Origin: a virus
Strand: one strand, 5' to 3'
Virus record (IMG/VR): IMGVR_UViG_3300030098_004171
Coordinates: 1 to 46,406 of that record
Length of the DNA: 46,406 bases
Below, one piece after another: positions 24,275 to 32,866 of this stretch. The stretch's first letter is position 1; the number at the start of each line of letters is the position of its first letter. Under the pieces are notes generated by a model. It did no database searches, had not been told where the DNA came from, and saw nothing but the letters and a program-made list of their open reading frames with translations. The position numbers and the translations under genes were made by a program.

Positions 24275-25668
24275 AAATAGTAGAAACCATAGAAAATAAA
24301 GAGGCAGAGATCGGGGTACTCGGTTGCTGTCTGTTAGAACCACATATTCGGGTATTTGAAGTACATGATGCTCTTGGAAGCGATGCAATAGACCTTTTTA
24401 CGGGTGAGCATTTTAGGGCTATTTGGCAGGCTTTACTGCAAATATTGGAGAAAGGAACAACTATCGATGATCTTCAAGTATCGATGGTTTTAAAAAATCG
24501 TGCCGATGTAAATGAACCAGAAAACGGTTGGATTTTATTGATCCACCATTTGCAGGATCAAGTCCCATCTGCCGCTAATTTATCTTATTACTTGGAAGCT
24601 GCGCAAAATGCGCAATTAGCCCGCAAAGCGGGTGCGTTATTTACCAAATTTTACGAAAAATTGGGCGAGGGGGGTAATTCCAGAGAGATATTGCAGCAAG
24701 CGGAAGCTGAGTTAATGGCGATCAATTCTGATCCGGTTGGCCGAGAGTTGCATAAGTTGGGCGATCTTATTCCTCCGATATTAACGCAAATCGAAGAGTA
24801 CAAACGTGGAGGGGCGCAGCTTACCGGTTTATCAACTGGATTTGATTACTTTGACAAAATGCTGGGAGGCATGAGAGGTGGTGAAATGTTGGTTGTTTGT
24901 GGTCGTCCCGGCGAAGGAAAAACTGCTTTTGGAATGAATATCGCAGCGCAAGTTGCTTTGCGTGATACCCCGGTTTTAATTTTTAGCCTTGAGATGAGCG
25001 CGTTGGAATTGGCGCGAAGAGTGGTTTTTGCGGAAGCAGATGCCGATATGCAGATGTGGAGAACGGGATTTGCCGATGCTTCAATGATTCCGGATTTAAC
25101 GGAAACCATCAACGAATTATCGGACATTCCAATGTATATCGATGAGCGTCCTGCTCTGACAATGAACCAAGTCAGAAGCAAGGCTAGGCAGGCGAAGTTG
25201 TTGCACAATATCGAGTTGATTGTAGTCGATTATTTACAGTTGGCCAAAGGTGAAGAGGGGCGGCACGCCAGTTATTCCCGCGAGCAGGAAGTGGCAAGTG
25301 TAAGTCGCGGCATCAAGCAAATGGCAAAGGAATTGGATGTTCCGGTAATTGCCTGCGCACAGCTAAACCGGAATGCTGCTCAATCTAAAAATCAAAAACC
25401 AACCCTAGCTGATCTTCGTGAAAGTGGGCAGATCGAGCAGGACGCAGACATGGTTGCGGCGTTATGGCCGGTGCCAATTACAGAGGAAAATTCGCAGGAG
25501 CAAGTTGGTTGGAGCAAGCACACTACACGCACCGATTTACTTGTCTTAAAACAAAGAAGCGGGCCAACGGGCCATGCTGAGTTTGTGTTTAAGAAAAGTA
25601 GTGTTCGATTTTTTCCATACGAAAAATCAGCCGAAGAATTAGCTAGAGAAGAAGGGTTAACTCGATGA
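24271..25668 (+). CDS. dnaB: DnaB-type replicative helicase
   Basis: Protein of 465 residues, the usual length for DnaB. The N-terminal domain (EIGVLGCCLLEPHIRVFE) is the helical primase-interaction region. The RecA-like domain has Walker A GRPGEGKT at 211-218, Walker B in VVDYLQLAKG (D320-L324), and AQLNRNAA and DLRESGQIEQDADM, the classic DnaB motifs. It unwinds DNA ahead of the host polymerase. Loading would be by the initiator encoded just upstream, since no helicase loader is seen. It starts in an ATGA overlap with the initiator gene. Confidence 0.95.
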   Translation: MKIVETIENKEAEIGVLGCCLLEPHIRVFEVHDALGSDAIDLFTGEHFRAIWQALLQILEKGTTIDDLQVSMVLKNRADVNEPENGWILLIHHLQDQVPSAANLSYYLEAAQNAQLARKAGALFTKFYEKLGEGGNSREILQQAEAELMAINSDPVGRELHKLGDLIPPILTQIEEYKRGGAQLTGLSTGFDYFDKMLGGMRGGEMLVVCGRPGEGKTAFGMNIAAQVALRDTPVLIFSLEMSALELARRVVFAEADADMQMWRTGFADASMIPDLTETINELSDIPMYIDERPALTMNQVRSKARQAKLLHNIELIVVDYLQLAKGEEGRHASYSREQEVASVSRGIKQMAKELDVPVIACAQLNRNAAQSKNQKPTLADLRESGQIEQDADMVAALWPVPITEENSQEQVGWSKHTTRTDLLVLKQRSGPTGHAEFVFKKSSVRFFPYEKSAEELAREEGLTR

Positions 25669-25751
25669 TGAGTATGGAGGAATTAGTGTTTTGGGTTTTT
25701 ATCGCGAGTGCGATGGGAACCATATTAATGATCGGAATAGAAATAGAGTAA
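25665..25751 (+). CDS. 28-residue membrane micropeptide
   Basis: A short frame starting in an ATGA overlap with the helicase stop. It encodes MMSMEELVFWVFIASAMG followed by a second hydrophobic stretch to GIEIE: one membrane helix with an acidic end. The position at the end of the helicase gene and the coupling support expression. The function is unknown. Confidence 0.42.
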   Translation: MMSMEELVFWVFIASAMGTILMIGIEIE

Positions 25752-25812
25752 TTGGCAAATATTTACTTAATAGCCACAACTAATAACAAAATAAACTGAA
25801 AGGAAAAACAAA

Positions 25813-26820
25813 ATGCCAAGAGGTAGAATAAAAAATATGTCAGCAGAAGAGTTAGTTAAGGAAATTGATAACTTAAAAAACCGTAACAATAATATTCATC
25901 AACAATTAGTGGAAACTGCTGATTTAAAACATAGGTTTCATAGTCCTGTTATGAATACTATTTATACGGAAATCACCCCACGCGAGGCGGCAGAAATTTT
26001 AAATAGTTACAATGGTGGTACTGGAGATGAAGCTACAAATAGAACTATGTCTAGGAATTACGCATATAAACTATCGGTGGATATGAAAGCGGGTAATTTT
26101 CATGGGGATGTAAATACAATAGTATTTGACGATGAGGGAATACTAATGGACGGGCAAACTAGGTTAAATGGATTATTAATGTCAAAACAACCATGTAAAA
26201 TGCACGTTCTAATGGGTGTTTGCAGAACTGGTATGGTGAAAATGGATATTGGTAGAAAAAGAACAAATGCAGATCGTTTCAGACTAGCAGGCGAATTTGG
26301 CAAAATATCTAATGCACAAGCTAAAAAATTAGAACTTTGGTCAAGAATGTCTGTTGCTGCTGGCAGGCCCGATGGGAGTAGAGAGCATAAACCGTTTTCA
26401 AAGGTAAAATGGATAATTACAGATGAAGCGATAATTGAAGAATCCAGAAGATTGCGAGAGCCTTTTCAATATATAATGGATAATCCTGCCTCCTTAAAGG
26501 AACTGACATGGTTTCCCATGATAGTGGGTATTGCGCAATGGTGGGTTGAATGTGATTCGGCAGGTGTTGAGCAAGTGGAAGAGGCAAAGCAGTTTTATGA
26601 TACGATTAAAAGTGGATTAGGTCTTACAGCAGGTGATCCTATTTCTGTCTTTCGAGAAAAAATGATAGAAACTGATTGGAATAATTCTCCAATGCCACAT
26701 CCTTTAAGATATGCACTTGCTTATGGTTGGACTATTTTTACAATTAACAGACATACCAATGCTGTGCCGATGAAACAATTAAGGAAAAACAGCGTCCAAT
26801 ACGAATTGGATTTATTATAA
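25813..26820 (+). CDS. ParB/sulfiredoxin-fold-like DGQ protein
   Basis: Protein of 335 residues with Shine-Dalgarno AAAGGAAAA. Residues about 55-150 show a pattern known from phage and bacterial ParB/Srx-like proteins: ITPREAAEILNSY, SRNYAYKLSVDMKAGNF, FDDEGILMDGQTRLNGLL, then GMVKMDIGRKRTNADRF. The DGQTR box corresponds to the DGQHR nucleotide-binding/nuclease box. The rest is helical. Such proteins are often early phage genes of uncertain activity (nuclease, NTP-dependent clamp or DNA modification). It has its own 60-base upstream gap, so it may have a separate promoter. Confidence 0.65.
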   Translation: MPRGRIKNMSAEELVKEIDNLKNRNNNIHQQLVETADLKHRFHSPVMNTIYTEITPREAAEILNSYNGGTGDEATNRTMSRNYAYKLSVDMKAGNFHGDVNTIVFDDEGILMDGQTRLNGLLMSKQPCKMHVLMGVCRTGMVKMDIGRKRTNADRFRLAGEFGKISNAQAKKLELWSRMSVAAGRPDGSREHKPFSKVKWIITDEAIIEESRRLREPFQYIMDNPASLKELTWFPMIVGIAQWWVECDSAGVEQVEEAKQFYDTIKSGLGLTAGDPISVFREKMIETDWNNSPMPHPLRYALAYGWTIFTINRHTNAVPMKQLRKNSVQYELDLL

Positions 26821-26922
26821 ATTAAAACTCGCGTTATCGTTGGTCGTTTCAGCAAAAAATTAGCCACAACCCCTCCGCTGACTGTGACTCAATAAATTGT
26901 TACAGGATAAACAACGATAAAT

Positions 26923-27258
26923 ATGTACCTAGATAACGTATATCAAGCAACAGGAAGGTTGGGGAGAGATCCGGAACTGAAGGAAACAACGAGCGGCAAT
27001 GTGGTTAATTTTTCCATTGCAGTATCAAACGGTAGAGACAAGGACGGAAACGATAAAGACCCGACTTGGATCGATTGTTATTGCTGGAGTGAAAAAGCTG
27101 ATAAAATTGCTGCATGGTTTAAAAAGGGAAGTCTCATAAAAGTGATGGGGCCATTGACTCCAGACACTTACACGCGGGGAGATATGAAAATATCCAAGCC
27201 TAAATTGAACGTCAGAGAGTTTGGTTTTGTGCCGCGCAATGGTGGGTCTAACGACTAG
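26923..27258 (+). CDS. ssb: Single-stranded DNA-binding protein
   Basis: Protein of 111 residues with the OB-fold SSB signature: YQATGRLGRDPELKETTSG, VVNFSIAVSNG, TWIDCYCWSEKADKIAAWFKKGSLIKVMG. It coats single-stranded DNA during replication. It ends right after the OB fold (FGFVPRNGGSND), without the acidic DDIPF-type tail that recruits host partners. A 100-base gap upstream, sharing TAGCCACAAC with the gap before the ParB-like gene, may carry a promoter. The following gene overlaps its 3' end. Confidence 0.92.
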   Translation: MYLDNVYQATGRLGRDPELKETTSGNVVNFSIAVSNGRDKDGNDKDPTWIDCYCWSEKADKIAAWFKKGSLIKVMGPLTPDTYTRGDMKISKPKLNVREFGFVPRNGGSND

Positions 27259-27460
27259 AGAAGTTCAGCAGATATTTGCCTGTTGTGCAGGCGATCCGGT
27301 TATGGAGTGGAACATTCTGGAATACTTGTATGCGCATAAAAAAATGAGGCGTGGAGATACGTTTCATAATTTAAGTAAGACCGTACACAAGGAGATTGTT
27401 TCTGATCCATACGGGTTTAAACAAAAAGTAAAAAATTGGACGAAAGATGGCAAAAGTTAA
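27239..27460 (+). CDS. Small hypothetical protein
   Basis: A 73-residue protein from ATG 27239, overlapping the SSB gene by 20 bases. It contains LTTREVQQIFACCAGDPV and a basic C-terminus (KQKVKNWTKDGKS). Helical content and the LTxRE start hint at a DNA-binding or adaptor protein; it is not recognised. It is in the run leading to the terminase genes. Confidence 0.5.
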   Translation: MVGLTTREVQQIFACCAGDPVMEWNILEYLYAHKKMRRGDTFHNLSKTVHKEIVSDPYGFKQKVKNWTKDGKS

Positions 27461-27656
27461 AACATTTGCAGGAAAAACAGGGGTTAATGTTTATGAGGGT
27501 GATCCAGTTGGTGAAATTGGAACGCAACACATTGAAGGCAGCAAAGATGCCATTGATGCAGGGTTCAATCGTTTTTGGGCCAAGCGTGGAATAGACGATA
27601 CCACGCACGGTTACAATTATGGGTCAAAAGCAGGAAAGCCTAAAAAAACAAAGTAA
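27447..27656 (+). CDS. Small hypothetical protein
   Basis: A 69-residue protein overlapping both neighbours. It has an N-terminal beta-like stretch (KTFAGKTGVNVYEGDPVGE) and a basic tail (SKAGKPKKTK). No family is recognised. Its position before the small terminase suggests late or packaging-linked expression. Confidence 0.5.
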   Translation: MAKVKTFAGKTGVNVYEGDPVGEIGTQHIEGSKDAIDAGFNRFWAKRGIDDTTHGYNYGSKAGKPKKTK

Positions 27657-28197
27657 CTCTGCCGAGCAGGGTGAAATGTTTGCTCTTGCAGAAGTGCAAG
27701 AGAACACCAAGGAAATGCTCAAGGCTTACGAAGCGAAGCCGGGGCAGTTTAGTGGCGCGATCATCGAGCGCAACAAGGAGAAGGTTGATGCGATACTTGA
27801 GCTATTAGCGCAACCGGATATGACTCACAAAAAAATATCCAAGATATTTAAAGTGAGTCGCAACACGGTCGCAGCGTTGGAACGCCGCGCCGAAGATGAT
27901 GGCCGACTAGCAGCATACACGCAGCGTCTAACAAACAAGCTGCGGTATGCTAGTCGGGCATCGTTGGATAGTTTGATCGAATCTATCGAGAAGGATGAAT
28001 TAAAGGGTAAGGATAAGGGAATTGTTACCGGTATCCTGCTGGATCATCTCGGCAAACTGGAAGGCAGGCCAACATCGATCGTGGAAACCCGGCGCGAAAT
28101 GAGTGCTGATGAATTTAAGGAATACATGGACGATATTATGGCTAATTTGGATGAAAAAGAAGCGGATGTGATCGAGGTAACAGAAAATGAAGATTGA
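27619..28197 (+). CDS. terS: Terminase small subunit (probable)
   Basis: Protein of 192 residues. A helix-turn-helix, MTHKKISKIFKVSRNTVAALERR (about 72-94), is followed by a helical region (ASLDSLIESIEKDELK) and an acidic C-terminus (DEKEADVIEVTENED). This matches small terminase subunits: DNA recognition, oligomerisation, and contact with the large subunit. It immediately precedes and overlaps the large subunit gene. The family role is to recognise the packaging site and stimulate the motor ATPase. The sequence is divergent, so the call rests on context and layout. Confidence 0.7.
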   Translation: MGQKQESLKKQSNSAEQGEMFALAEVQENTKEMLKAYEAKPGQFSGAIIERNKEKVDAILELLAQPDMTHKKISKIFKVSRNTVAALERRAEDDGRLAAYTQRLTNKLRYASRASLDSLIESIEKDELKGKDKGIVTGILLDHLGKLEGRPTSIVETRREMSADEFKEYMDDIMANLDEKEADVIEVTENED

Positions 28198-29866
28198 GTT
28201 TACCCAAACGGATCATCCGACAATTCCGAAGATTTCGGATGAGCGCATGGTGGAGATTGCGCAGAAAAAGGGATTAAAATTTTTACAGCAATTTCTCGAA
28301 AAAAGAGAAATGACCATTGAGCGGGTTAATCACGATCCGCTCCGCTACGGGGTGCGGCTTCAGTCGTGGGATGACTGCGATAAGTTGTTGGAAAATTACG
28401 AGGAAGTTTTGGTCTTGGGTGGCAACCGTAGTGGAAAGACAGAGTACGCAGCTTACAAGACTGCAAAGACAATTTCGGAAAGTGGAAACAAGAATGTTTG
28501 GTGCCTTCACTCAACGCTGCCCAGTAGCATTGAAATGCAGCAACCGGTTGTGCGGAACTATCTACCACCGGAATGGCGAAACATTGGTAAGCAGGGGCAA
28601 ACGACGAACGTGCGCTGGACGGACAAGGCTGGATTTGCCGATCAAGTTTTCATTCTTCCCAACGGGAGTAGAACACGTTTTCTAAACTACTCGATGGATG
28701 AAAAAGTGTTTGAGGGTGGTGAACTTGATTTGATTTGGGCAGATGAGTTGATTGGTTATGAACTGGTAAAAACGCTCCGCTATCGAATCGTCACGCGCAG
28801 CGGTAAACTGCTAATTACGTTCACTCCAGTTAAGGGCTACACGATGACCGTTAAGGAATATCTTGCAGGCTCAAAAGTGATCGAAAGCAGGCCCGCAGAG
28901 TTATTGGAACAAGACCGCATACACGTTCCCGGTTGTAAGCCTGGGGAGATGCCCTACATCATAGAATCGCGCAGTAGAAGTGCTGCCATCATTTGCTTTC
29001 ATTCAATTTGGAATCCTTTTGGTGGATACAAAAACATCGTCAAGATGTTGGAGGGAAAAACGAGTGAGGAAGTAAAAATCCGTGCCTACGGATGGGCTGA
29101 ACGGTTGGAAGGAAAAGCGTTTCCAAAATTTAATGAACACGTTCATGTGGTTGATCCAAAAGACATTCCTACCACGGGAACGCGATATTGCAGTTGTGAC
29201 CCCGGCGGGAGTAAAAACTGGTTTTTAAAATGGTACATAATGGACGATTTGGGTCGCGTGTTTCTGTATCGAGAATGGCCCGATCGAAAAACATTTGGTG
29301 AGTGGGCATTGCCATCAGACAAACCTGACGGCAAAGCGGGAAGTGCGCAGACCAGTTTGGGGTTGTCGATTATTGGATACAAAAAGTTGCTACAAAAACT
29401 GGAAGGCGATGAACACATATTTGAGCGTGTGATCGATCCCCGTGGCGGCGGGGCCGAGGTGCCTAACGTGAAGCAGGGGCAATCCATCATATCTATGATG
29501 GAAGAGGAACAGTACAACCAAGAGGATGAACTGGTTGGCCCAAGTTACATTTGGCACGCGGGGCCGGGAGGCGATGTGGAGGATGGAATCATGGTTATCA
29601 ACGATATGCTTGATTATGACGATTCCCAACCGGTTAGTGCCATGAATCATCCCAAGTATTTTATCAGTAGCGAATGTGAGCAAAGCATCTATGCCTACGC
29701 GGAATATACTGGATTAGATGGGCAAAAGGGTGCGCTCAAGGATGTAATCGATCCAGACCGTTATCTTTTCAAGCGCGGAATCTACTACATCGATGAACAC
29801 AATATGCAGGCTACCGGTGGTGATGCCCCTGTTTTAGACAATTTACCTTTCTACAATGAAATTTGA
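28187..29866 (+). CDS. terL: Terminase large subunit
   Basis: Protein of 559 residues. The ATPase domain has Walker A GGNRSGKT (78-85) and a Walker B-like LIWADE with Asp186 and Glu187, followed by the coupling-type LLITFTPVKG. The C-terminal nuclease domain has CDPGGSKNW with Asp338 and later DPRGGG and DDSQ acidic positions, as in RNase H-like terminase nucleases. It would power DNA packaging through the portal and cut the concatemer. It overlaps the small subunit gene upstream and a small HTH gene downstream. Confidence 0.93.
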   Translation: MKIEFTQTDHPTIPKISDERMVEIAQKKGLKFLQQFLEKREMTIERVNHDPLRYGVRLQSWDDCDKLLENYEEVLVLGGNRSGKTEYAAYKTAKTISESGNKNVWCLHSTLPSSIEMQQPVVRNYLPPEWRNIGKQGQTTNVRWTDKAGFADQVFILPNGSRTRFLNYSMDEKVFEGGELDLIWADELIGYELVKTLRYRIVTRSGKLLITFTPVKGYTMTVKEYLAGSKVIESRPAELLEQDRIHVPGCKPGEMPYIIESRSRSAAIICFHSIWNPFGGYKNIVKMLEGKTSEEVKIRAYGWAERLEGKAFPKFNEHVHVVDPKDIPTTGTRYCSCDPGGSKNWFLKWYIMDDLGRVFLYREWPDRKTFGEWALPSDKPDGKAGSAQTSLGLSIIGYKKLLQKLEGDEHIFERVIDPRGGGAEVPNVKQGQSIISMMEEEQYNQEDELVGPSYIWHAGPGGDVEDGIMVINDMLDYDDSQPVSAMNHPKYFISSECEQSIYAYAEYTGLDGQKGALKDVIDPDRYLFKRGIYYIDEHNMQATGGDAPVLDNLPFYNEI

Positions 29867-30056
29867 TGAATTACCTTTATTGTTGAAATTTGGCGATGTA
29901 GCCAGATACACCGGTTTAAAACGCAAAAAGATCGATGTTTTGGTCGAAATTGGGGTTTTGAAGGTTGTTGCGACCGGGGGTGGGCATCGTTTGTTTACCC
30001 GTGAAAGTGTCAAAAAGTTCTTAAACATTGAAGGAAACGAAGAAATTCCCACCTGA
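29856..30056 (+). CDS. Small MerR/excisionase-like HTH protein
   Basis: A 66-residue protein: LLLKFGDVARYTGLKRKKIDVLVEIGVL followed by ATGGGHRLFTRESVKKFL, the short winged-HTH layout of HTH_17/MerR-like proteins. It overlaps the terminase gene by 11 bases. It may regulate late genes, or could be a second Xis candidate, though its position in the packaging operon argues for late expression. Confidence 0.6.
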   Translation: MKFDELPLLLKFGDVARYTGLKRKKIDVLVEIGVLKVVATGGGHRLFTRESVKKFLNIEGNEEIPT

Positions 30057-30231
30057 CAAATGCTTTATTTGCGGTAAATCCGTTTATTTAGTCAATAAAT
30101 CAAGGTGGTTTGTCATGGAATGCAAACGGTGCAACGTATCGTCGCGCCATAGTGATCCTGCGATTTTAATGGAAAATTGGATCAATTTTCGTAAAGGAAT
30201 GGAAAAAAGGAGTAAAAATGGAAATACATGA
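30028..30231 (+). CDS. Small zinc-ribbon protein
   Basis: A 67-residue frame starting at TTG 30028. Two pairs, CFIC and CKRC, are separated by 17 residues (C-x2-C-x17-C-x2-C), typical of a zinc ribbon. The C-terminal part (DPAILMENWINFRKGMEK) is helical, similar to short zinc-finger proteins of phages that have a Trp-containing end. It overlaps the HTH gene upstream and the next gene downstream. The TTG start is the only suitable upstream one. Confidence 0.5.
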   Translation: MKETKKFPPDKCFICGKSVYLVNKSRWFVMECKRCNVSSRHSDPAILMENWINFRKGMEKRSKNGNT

Positions 30232-30475
30232 ATACCAACGGAATATCTCAGCGCGAAACGCAGATATTAAAACACTTATGGGTGATCCGAGATTTAACGC
30301 GGTTTTAGCGTTAATTAGATCATTACGCGAAGAACAAGTGGTTTGGGCGGCAAGTCCGACAATATCTAACGAATCGGGCAAGACGGCTCACAGTCTAGGA
30401 GGCGTTTATGCCTTGTCGCAGATCGAGCATCATTTATTTGCTGCGGCGGTGGTTGATGAAGATTCTGATGAATAA
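30218..30475 (+). CDS. Small hypothetical protein
   Basis: An 85-residue protein with a strong AAAGGAG just upstream. The sequence is helical (RFNAVLALIRSLREEQVVW) and ends acidic (VVDEDSDE). The IRSLREEQV segment resembles short phage proteins near terminase genes. It is the last gene before the repeat and terminator region. No function is assigned. Confidence 0.55.
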   Translation: MEIHEYQRNISARNADIKTLMGDPRFNAVLALIRSLREEQVVWAASPTISNESGKTAHSLGGVYALSQIEHHLFAAAVVDEDSDE

Positions 30476-30479
30476 CCAC

Positions 30480-30551
30480 CCGACAAACCCGACAAATCCG
30501 ACAAACCCGACAAATCCGACAAACCCGACAAATCCGACAAATCCGACAAAT
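30480..30551. repeat. Eight tandem copies of a 9-bp unit CCGACAAAY
   Basis: Eight head-to-tail 9-bp units differ only at the last base (C,T,C,T,C,T,T,T). They begin just after a stop codon and end before the terminator region, in non-coding DNA about 600 bases after the large terminase gene. Possible roles are a protein binding array, a packaging-site element, or simple slippage expansion. Confidence 0.85.
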
Positions 30552-30632
30552 TAAATGATGAAATACACTAAAATATCTCCCTAGATAATCCTTCGTACAC
30601 CTAGCGTACCCAAGTCGGTTGCGCGTACCGGC

Positions 30633-30674
30633 AAAGTCCATGTTACCTCTTCGGAGTTCATGGGCTTTTTCTTT
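30633..30674 (+). terminator. Intrinsic terminator with UUCG loop
   Basis: AAAGTCCATG pairs with CATGGGCTTT (one G-T pair), with an inner CTC-TTCG-GAG hairpin and a run of TTTTTCTTT. It separates the terminase operon from the scaffold and capsid genes. A 9-bp inverted repeat (30611-30619 with 30700-30708) encloses it. Confidence 0.75.
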
Positions 30675-30721
30675 GATTTGCCCTCAAAAAATCAATGTCA
30701 CCGACTTGCAAGGTTAAAAGC

Positions 30722-31792
30722 ATGAGTACAGTTGCAGAACAACAAGAAGGCGCACCATCAGCCGTTAATGATGCGGACAACATTGGTTTTGAGGGATTGC
30801 GGGCCATGTTGAACCAAGAGCCGTCCCAAGACGAAAACGGAGAGGCTAACGAGCAGGCCGATCCGGTCGCAGAGGATTCTGAAGAGGTAGAGACACAGGA
30901 GGTCGAGCCAGAAGGAATTGAGGAACAACCGGCTGAAACCGAAACCGAAGAGGAAGCAGATGATGAATCTGATGAAGCGGAGGCTACGGACGGTCTGGAT
31001 GAGCAAGCGCAGCATCGCATTAACAAGCGGATTGGGAAACTAACATCCCAAAAGAAAAAAGCTGAAGAAGCATTAAGAGACAGCCAATCTCAGCTTGAAA
31101 ATGCGCAAGAGGAAAACCGTAAGTTGCAGGAGTTGCTTGATAAACAGGGAACGGAGCGTTTACAGGCCAATGATCCATTGGCATCTGTAATGACCAAACG
31201 GGAACTGGGGGAGCAACGAAAGCAATACAAGGATTGGCAGCGTTGGGCTAGGCGTAACCAAAGCGGAGGCGAATTTCAGTTTCCCGATGGTAAAACCGAG
31301 CATTACGATGCCGATCAAGTAGAGAATATATTGTCCTACGCGGAGGATATGTTGGAGGAACACATTCCGAAAAGGGAAAGTTGGCTGAACAATTATACAA
31401 AGATTGATGGTTTAGCAGCACAACATTTTCCTGCTTGGGGTAAAACATCCTCCGATCAACACGCGCAGTATCAAGAAATTCTACGGGAAATGCCCGAGCT
31501 AAAACGCTTCCCCAACTATAAACAGTTGGTGGGGGTGTTTCACCTTGGGTTGACTCAATATAATGCCAACATTGCCGGTCAGACTAAAACGCCCGACAAA
31601 CCTCAAGCCAAAAAGGTTAAGACTCCAACTCCTACCGATGTGGTTTCTCCCGCAAGCGCACCGCCACCCGCGAGCGCAGTTAAGGCATCAGTAAAAGTAT
31701 CTGATGCCCAAAAGTATGTGGAGGAATCCAACGGAAGTCCCGATGCGGTTATGCAACTGCTCAATGCTAGGAGAGCCGCAAACGCGGCTTAA
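30722..31792 (+). CDS. Capsid scaffolding protein
   Basis: Protein of 356 residues. ATG 30722 with AAGG eight bases upstream is preferred over ATG 30695. Residues 20-100 are extremely acidic (VETQEVEPEGIEEQPAETE). Residues 100-150 form a coiled coil (KKKAEEALRDSQSQLENAQ), and the C-terminus is Pro/Ala-rich (SPASAPPPASAVKASVK) with a short helix. This composition and the position just before the major capsid gene match phage scaffolding proteins, which guide prohead assembly and then leave. Confidence 0.82.
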   Translation: MSTVAEQQEGAPSAVNDADNIGFEGLRAMLNQEPSQDENGEANEQADPVAEDSEEVETQEVEPEGIEEQPAETETEEEADDESDEAEATDGLDEQAQHRINKRIGKLTSQKKKAEEALRDSQSQLENAQEENRKLQELLDKQGTERLQANDPLASVMTKRELGEQRKQYKDWQRWARRNQSGGEFQFPDGKTEHYDADQVENILSYAEDMLEEHIPKRESWLNNYTKIDGLAAQHFPAWGKTSSDQHAQYQEILREMPELKRFPNYKQLVGVFHLGLTQYNANIAGQTKTPDKPQAKKVKTPTPTDVVSPASAPPPASAVKASVKVSDAQKYVEESNGSPDAVMQLLNARRAANAA

Positions 31793-31807
31793 ATGGAGAT
31801 AACATAA

Positions 31808-32845
31808 ATGGCTAGTGCAAATAGTTATTCTTCGCCCGGAACAACCGGTGGTAATCGTGAAGATTTAAGGGACATATTAACGATCCTTGAACCAGAGCAG
31901 ACCCCCGTTGTTTCCGCGATGCGAAAGGGGCCGGGGCCGAAAGGTACTTATACCGAGGTTCTGGCAGACGAGTTAGACGCACCGAGTACGGCGGGTCAAC
32001 CTGAAGGTAGAGACATTACTTCGTTCTCTAATAAAGCAGTTAAACGTCAACGGTTTGGTAACAACATCCAAATTGTTTCACGCGACTACGGTGTTTCTGA
32101 TGTTCAACAGTTGGTTGATACCGCTGCGGTTTCTTCAGAAATCGAATACGCAAAGATGAAAACATTGCGCGAAATGAAGCGCGATATTGAAGCGGTTGTG
32201 TGTTCCAACAACGAACGGCAATCCGGTAATGGGACTGACGCATGGAAAACACGCGGTTTGTTCCGTTGGACGGGTAGTGGTCGTGCTACCGGTTCAGATG
32301 GTGGTGAAAGTTCAGATCAAATGGTTCGTACTGCTCCGGATGATGTTCCTACTGATTACCGTACTCCTGCTGCGCAGGATATTGATGCTGCTGGTGATCT
32401 TACTGAAGGCGCATTGAACGGGGTTCTTCAATCTCTCTTTGAAACTCATTCTGCCAAGAAAACCTACATGGGTGTGTTTGGTACAGAAGTAGTGGAGAAA
32501 GTTGACAACTTCACACGTTTGTCAGGAGACACAAGTAACGAGCGTTACACGTTAAATGATAACATGGATAAGAAAACTATTAACTTGGAAGTTAAAGTTT
32601 TCAATTCCTCGTTTGGTCGCGTGAACGTGATTCCTTCCGTTTTCCTTAACCACAACGGTACCGTTGGAGATAAGGATGCAGGATTGATTCTCGATCTTGA
32701 TCTTCTGGAGCTTCAATACATGGAAGCATTGCATCTCCGTGACTTGGATGATGAAGGCGGCGGGCCGCGCGGATACGGGAAGTGCATCTTCTCGGTCATG
32801 TGCAAAAACCCGAAGGGACTTGGGGCAATCGATGACGGTGCTTAA
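31808..32845 (+). CDS. Major capsid protein
   Basis: Protein of 345 residues with GGAGA upstream. The start NREDLRDILTILEPEQTPVVSAMRKG is typical of the HK97-fold capsid family named DUF5309 (N-arm, then E-D-L..I..I.P..TP). The central part has the E-loop-like RQRFGNNIQIVSRDYGVS and the C-terminal LHLRDLDDEGGG stretch of the A-domain. No protease or maturation gene is seen nearby. It would form the icosahedral shell. Confidence 0.88.
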   Translation: MASANSYSSPGTTGGNREDLRDILTILEPEQTPVVSAMRKGPGPKGTYTEVLADELDAPSTAGQPEGRDITSFSNKAVKRQRFGNNIQIVSRDYGVSDVQQLVDTAAVSSEIEYAKMKTLREMKRDIEAVVCSNNERQSGNGTDAWKTRGLFRWTGSGRATGSDGGESSDQMVRTAPDDVPTDYRTPAAQDIDAAGDLTEGALNGVLQSLFETHSAKKTYMGVFGTEVVEKVDNFTRLSGDTSNERYTLNDNMDKKTINLEVKVFNSSFGRVNVIPSVFLNHNGTVGDKDAGLILDLDLLELQYMEALHLRDLDDEGGGPRGYGKCIFSVMCKNPKGLGAIDDGA

Positions 32846-32866
32846 TACAGAAAGGAATATACTGAT

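Noticed and set aside
30480-30551. Possible CRISPR array
   Set aside because: Units are only 9 bp, contiguous and without spacers; no cas genes nearby.
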